DNA of 64,000 nt, from positions 248,001 through 312,000 of the forward strand of contig JAVHNS010000019.1 in the NCBI GenBank assembly GCA_036872755.1, written 5' to 3'. Below, in pieces: positions 59,260 to 64,000 of this stretch. How positions within the stretch are numbered: the stretch's first letter is position 1; every line of letters starts with the position of its first letter. The DNA is from Orbilia blumenaviensis. Its lineage: Eukaryota; Ascomycota; Orbiliomycetes; Orbiliales; Orbiliaceae. The translations under genes and the position numbers were made by a program. The notes beneath the pieces are model-generated. The model was not told the origin of the DNA. It searched no databases and worked only from the letters and a program-made list of their open reading frames with translations.

Positions 59260-60990
59260 AGGACCATCATTGGTGAACGAGGTGGTGCTTAGTTCGCCCT
59301 CCGACTTCGCCCTTGATTCGTCTCGCTGTCTTTTGGTTTTTTACAACATCGGCCTTGCCTAGTCGATGAACGAACCCCATGACGTTGGAGGGTATTGGCG
59401 AGATACCGGGCTGACCTTGCTTGTCGCCCCATTATTACTTCCGACTTCGACATTGTCGTCGTCGTGTCCCCTGAGGCTTCCTTTTTCGACCTTTCCGCTA
59501 TTTCTTGTCGCTGGCGTGGCTCAGAATGGGTTTTCGAGGAGCCCGCCCTCAATCCCGCATCGCAGCCTGTATTTCGACCTTGCCTTGTCGTTACTACCTG
59601 CGCGAAACTTTTGATTCGACCTTGCCCGTCGTTTCCCTCAAATCTGGCGAGTGTTGCGATATCTGATTATCCCCTCCAGGATTCAGCTCTCCGCTTAGTT
59701 GTTTATCCTCGCAGCTATCACAGCAGCCCGATTTTACGACCCTGTTCACGATTTTGACGATGCCCTTGCTCCGGCTTTGTCACTTGTTTGTTCTGCATTA
59801 TACCACGATAAATGGTTGTATTTTACGGCATGGGGGTTTGGAGAAAGGGGTGCATGATTTTAATCCTTTCTGTACAACTATGGTGGGGGCGTTCGGCATG
59901 CATATTCTTTATTGTGTACACTAGACACCGGCCTTTACGATCCCTCGGGCACCTGGCTTCGGGGTACCAGCTTTACTGCCTAATACCTAATAAACCGCTC
60001 TTTGTGACAAGAGCTAGTCCGGAGAATACGTCTGCGGATCGCAAGCAGCTGCCTCAAGTATATGGAAAGCGGTTTCTTTACCCAGCTGAGACCGTCGCTG
60101 TTGAGAGGGTATTTGACATTACGGATAACATCATGGGCCATCGCTTTTACTATTCGGTCGGGTGGTTTTCTCTTTCCCCGTCTTTGATTGTTGGTTTCTA
60201 CAGATTCGTGGTCGACGGTTTGTGTCGGTGAGAAGGAAATATTGGTACATACGGATGTACAGCACGTTTTCTTTAATACAACGAGGTACTTAAGTAGTCG
60301 GATGGGCGTTTGTATTATATTCGGAAGTTTGTTCTTTTTTTTTTTTTACTGTTATCATTTTATTACTATTATTTTATTTTATTTTATTTTTTGTTTGCTT
60401 ATGATTCTTCAGCTTGACAGAGCGGGGCGACGAAATCATGTGCCAGTCAGTGAACTGATTCATTCGCCGTCCGATTTATGGTCTTTTGCTTTGCCGGTGG
60501 ATGTAATATTTTCACCATCGTAGCGTGTGGTAACAGAAGTACTTTGGCATACTTGGTATTTCCTAACAAAAACTCCGTCTATCCTGCTACGGACTGCCTC
60601 AGGCAAACCCAAAAATCAAATGGTGGTTTCTGTGAGGTTGTGCAGTTTGATTCAACCAGTTCCGAATGAGGCCTATATATACCTAGGTACCCATGTATCA
60701 ACGCTACTTGGACTAAGTTATTCAGTTGCTGGCTGGCCAACAGTAGAATCCCAGAGTTTCTAGTCAGATCCCCAGTGCATTTCTATTTAATCTGATTTGA
60801 AGCGAACAAAACCTTTAGTATGAATATTACATGTAGAGAGAATACTATGCATATGTTTAGTCTCGAAAATTACATTATACTTCGAATTTAGCCTCAATAA
60901 ATTCGTAAAACTCAAAATATTCCACTACCTGGTTGAAAACAGTCCATTTCCACATAGTCTGCTGCCCCTCGCCTTCTTTATTCTCATTAT
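59260..60990. other. intergenic, no gene recognised
   Basis: About 1.7 kb. The left part (59300-59770) contains loosely repeated TTCGACCTTGCC and TTGTCG words of uncertain meaning. A T-rich tract with TTTTA repeats lies at 60336-60400. No frame shows recognisable motifs, and the open frames at 59.4-60.2 kb overlap in several frames. Confidence 0.55.
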
Positions 60991-61875
60991 TCAAGTGTAT
61001 CCCAAGAAAAACAAATCTAGGTTTCCGGAAAGTCGAGTATTGTCTGGCTCGAAAATCGACATAGGATTGTCAACTGACACTGGCTGGCCATTGGTGCCTT
61101 CAACAAGATCGCCCGTAAAGATATGGAAATGTATCGTATGTCCCATATACTCTGCCAGCTCAAAGGGAACCCACCAATACCAACGCCTAAAGGCAGCGTA
61201 TAGACGAACGGACCTTGGCATCCGCATCAGTGCCTCCTTGAATTTGGAAATACCCTCATTATGAAACTTTTCATCAATATCCTCCAATTTTAGATTCTTC
61301 AACTTCGCCACGCAAATACATCCTTACACCAAGCATTATTCATGTCAGCAACCCGTTTCTTTTATATCGTTACTGTGATAGAATGACATAATATCATCTA
61401 CAGGAAGCTTACCAAATCCAAGTGCGCATTTATCCGCGAGTGCTTGGGCTCCGCGGCATCCGTAGTTAGGAGTCTCTGGGACGGTATCGCCGGCTACCAA
61501 TACTCTCCCAGTCTCTTGTTCACACAAGCAAAGCTGACATAAAAACTTCCATCTTGCTAATGTTTGAGATCCATTTTCAGTCATCAGCGACCCCGCCGGG
61601 GGCACTTCCTTCATATAACTGATCCAAATATCAATGAAAGTATTCCACTCAACCGTTGTGATTGCAGTCCCATCTAGCGAAGGAGTGATGGTGCCAGAAG
61701 TAAGGGCGATCATTCTATCATGTAACCCATTATGAGAAGGGCATGCTAATCTTAATCTCTCGCTTTCGTAGAAGATAGAGGGTGGAATGGGATCTCCTTC
61801 CGATAAGTCCGGGGTGAAGAGTAAGAATAAGAATAGCACCAATGGAATCAAGGGTGGAAAATGCGATATCCCCAT
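60991..61875 (-). CDS. putative secreted protein, unrecognised
   Basis: Two exons on the minus strand (61413-61875, 60991-61322) give 264 residues. The first 27 residues form a clear signal peptide (a run of Leu, Phe and Pro, ending near LSEGDP). The mature part has about eight cysteines, including CQLCLCEQ and, across the splice site, CRG...DKCALGFGCICVAK, plus a Trp/Tyr-rich segment (FRRWYWWVPFELAEYMGHTIHFHIF) in the second half. No transmembrane helix or known catalytic motif is seen. The intron ends are GTAAGC and GTAAG, and the frame is preserved. An upstream GTG-initiated extension of ten codons was not used; the ATG at 61875 gives a proper signal peptide. Size, cysteines and lack of recognisable family fit a lineage-specific secreted protein, possibly effector-like, but this is inference. 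Confidence 0.72.
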
Positions 61876-63293
61876 GATTGCAAGGTTTGGGATATGTGTG
61901 TACACCGGCTATAAATGTAAGGTTTGAATATCGATGCGCTCCTAGGTTGATATAATCAATATGTTCCTGGAATATCGGATGGCCGCGCCCAAAGGGAGGA
62001 AGGATAAAATTTTACACTCTAATGGCAGCAGTCTTGAGCTCTTTGATCTGCAAATATGGATATACACATGCAAATATGGGGGCACGGACCGGTACTCGTC
62101 TCTGAAGTAGATTGCGTGCGCTCCGTCAACTATGTAATTTTTATATGTGGTACAAGCTCGTTTATGCATGATAGCGCCTTAGAAGGAACGTCTGTTGGAG
62201 ATGAACCTCGCCAGTTACTGTTGTTATACATTTTATTTTGGACTGAAAGATGACGTGAATGATATAATATATATTCATTGATCGAGATTTTTTGCCACTC
62301 TGATAACATTAATGATAATGAGAATTCTTCAATTTTTTAGACCCGAATAAATGAAGCCTCGGAATCTGTTAAGAGATAAACGCCGTCTGGAGCAGTATGG
62401 TGTTTGTCTAGGAATACATAAATCAAGACACCACTCACTAGGCTAAGTGCTCAATTTTAATCTGTAATTCGATATCATCTCATCAACTGGCGACCCTCTA
62501 TAAAATAAAGAGTGTGTGACTCGCAAAATATTCGGTATCTAGATGCTTCAGTACAAGGAGAATGTATTTTTAGAGGGAGTTAATCTTAATATATGCGTCG
62601 CATCAATGGCAGCAAAGACGGGTTTTATTGTGATATAGTTTGAGATCAATATGGAAATTTAGGCAGACAGTACGTACCCATGATAATATGTTCCATGCTC
62701 TAAATGTTTTGGGCAGGGCGTGGGGGTGGCTTTAGGGTGTGAGTAGTGGTAAAAGCATTATTAAAGCCTAGCAAAATACCAGCTAGGAACGAACCTGGGG
62801 GGTAAAATAGAGAGATCACAACATGCAATAACAGAAACTTGATAGTAATTGAAGCTGCTGTGGTGGACCTACCAAACGATACCAACATGGTCTTAAACCC
62901 CAGTGACTGCCTAGGCCATAGGGCATAGACGGTCAGCTCTGAGACTCGAGGTGCAGCACTCTACTCTATTTTTTATTACATAACTATTCAGAGCCTGAGG
63001 GATGCTCTCTATCCATATAGTACGGAAGTGTAAGGCTTGCAAGGCTATTACGAGATGGGCTGTGTAGCTGTGGTGGGTTGGTATTTGTTGTAGTGTTGAG
63101 ACTGTAGTTAGTCCTGAGACTAAGCCAGTGAAACGAAGCTCAACCTCCCGAGAGACCATCTTCCCAGTTCCCATTTTGGATGCCATCTGATAAACATGTT
63201 GTCAAACATCGTCTTTCGCGAGCTAGGCAAAAAGAGAGAGACTGCAGTATCCCGTTTGACTGAAAACTAAAAAGGAAAAAAAAAAGAACGTCC
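61876..63293. other. intergenic, possible gene remnants
   Basis: AT-rich DNA without an intact gene. On the minus strand two short frames (62911-63186 and 62700-62888) read like protein, one with a hydrophobic PPGSFLAGILLGF segment, but both are broken and lack partners. No RNA gene is visible apart from the tRNA that follows. Confidence 0.5.
63272..63285 (-). terminator. RNA polymerase III terminator of tRNA-Glu
   Basis: The plus strand reads GGAAAAAAAAAAG just beyond the tRNA 3' end, so the transcribed sequence runs into a long T stretch about 10-20 bases after the gene, the usual polymerase III stop signal. Confidence 0.6.
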
Positions 63294-63395
63294 TTCCGAT
63301 ACCGGGAATCGAACCCGGGGCTGTCCGGACCATCTTAATCAACTGAAAGGCTGATTATTGAAAGCGGACGATGTTAACCACTACACCATATCGGA
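63294..63395 (-). tRNA. tRNA-Glu (UUC) with intron
   Basis: On the minus strand the acceptor arms TCCGATA (63389-63395) and TATCGGA (63295-63301) pair fully, with discriminator A at 63294. A-box (GGTGTAGTGGTT) and B-box (GGTTCGATTCC) are intact. The anticodon stem is GTCCG/CGGAC (63365-63369 and 63323-63327), and the loop reads C-T-TTC-A, giving anticodon UUC for glutamate. An intron of about 30 bases (63329-63358) follows the base after the anticodon, the standard position for nuclear tRNA introns. The mature length is 72 nt. The T stem CCGGG/CCCGG is perfect. An A run with AAAAG flanks the 3' side, which on the transcribed strand is a T run suited to polymerase III termination. Confidence 0.93.
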
Positions 63396-64000
63396 CGTAT
63401 CTTGGTTGAAGAACGTTATCATCAAAGTGCTTCATGAGGTGCGTTGGGGCTGTAGCAAGTGGTTACACAACAACCACAACACATAAATCACCACACTAGG
63501 AGACTGTCAGAGTTTTAATAAAAATATATAGAAAGCTGCGAGCCCTACAACATTTGCTAGTAAACCACTGGAATCAAAAGTACATGCAAGCTATAGCTGA
63601 GTATATTAGTAGGCAACTTACTTGATACCTGGGTATTTGTCACACAAGACCAATATTTTACTGATAGTCGCATCACGTAGTCTTGTAATATATGACGCTT
63701 CGCGAATTCGGTGGCAGAGTAAGTATCATGATACTATGATGATTTCTTATGCAGATATCCAAGCAAACAAATTCATGCATCACGGTTATGCGCCATCCTA
63801 GAATCTCTCGAATTCTCACTTCTATATTACTATCGATGCTACAGTACCAAATATAAATTATAATGTAGACCAACAGCTTAGCTTAGGATAAGCCTAGCTG
63901 CAGGGCTGTAGCTTTGATATTCCGAAGTTGACAAACCCGGGACATGACATTTACGAGACGAGGGATATTGCGCAATTGTGCATGCTAGCATTTAGGAAAT
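63396..64000. other. window end, no gene seen
   Basis: About 600 AT-rich bases with no open frame of note, no second tRNA and no repeat of note. A gene may begin beyond the window edge. Confidence 0.65.

Noticed and set aside
59395..59757. 120-codon plus-strand frame after the charged protein gene
   Set aside because: Overlaps other frames in the same stretch and follows a diverged repeat; no motif.
1..64000. CRISPR array, prophage, operons, bacterial terminators
   Set aside because: The window is eukaryotic with spliceosomal introns; no spaced direct repeats of CRISPR type were seen.

Overview
The window is chromosomal DNA of a filamentous ascomycete (Pezizomycotina). The genes carry short spliceosomal introns (about 50-120 nt, rarely longer) with GTAAGT/GTATGT-like donors, CTGAC/CTAAC-like branch sites and YAG acceptors. 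The set includes a fungal class I myosin, a Polo kinase, a class IV (Chs3-type) chitin synthase, an SKT5/CHS4-type activator, a Pfa4-type palmitoyltransferase and a Zrc1-type vacuolar zinc transporter. Base composition is moderate, with many long A/T homopolymers between genes. I cannot place the species; there is no sign of bacterial, viral or plasmid sequence.

Layout. 1.4-2.7 kb: ATP synthase gamma (+). 4.3-5.9 kb: membrane-anchored pepsin-fold protein lacking both catalytic aspartates (+). 7.4-11.8 kb: class I myosin (+). 11.8-18.3 kb: gene-poor. 18.3-19.4 kb: DapA-family aldolase (+). 19.4-24.4 kb: gene-poor. 24.4-25.4 kb: OPA3-like (-), then a small uncertain ORF (-). 26.3-29.1 kb: Polo kinase (+). 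29.8-30.7 kb: UPF0538 protein (+). 31.7-33.4 kb: CDF zinc transporter (-). 36.9-38.9 kb: SKT5/CHS4 Sel1-repeat protein ending in a CaaX box (-). 38.9-44.9 kb: gene-poor. 44.9-46.1 kb: Cys-rich single-pass membrane protein (+). 48.5-52.2 kb: class IV chitin synthase (+). 53.1-54.8 kb: Pfa4-type DHHC palmitoyltransferase (+). 54.9-56.0 kb: unrecognised multi-exon gene (+). 57.0-59.3 kb: charged, low-complexity, probably nuclear protein (+). 61.0-61.9 kb: putative secreted protein (-). 63.3 kb: intron-containing tRNA-Glu(UUC) (-).

Most genes are unrelated housekeeping neighbours. The exception lies between 36.9 and 54.8 kb. There the chitin synthase, the homologue of its prenylated activator (Skt5/Chs4) and the homologue of the enzyme that palmitoylates yeast Chs3 for ER exit (Pfa4) lie within 18 kb, with an uncharacterised Cys-rich surface protein among them. 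In budding yeast these three genes are unlinked. The grouping looks like a chitin synthase III biogenesis neighbourhood and is the main finding.

Intron-exon structures were worked out by hand from splice signals and reading-frame continuity. In each spliced gene the summed exon length is a multiple of three and ends at a stop codon. Start codons and the two hypothetical genes at 55-59 kb are the least certain parts.
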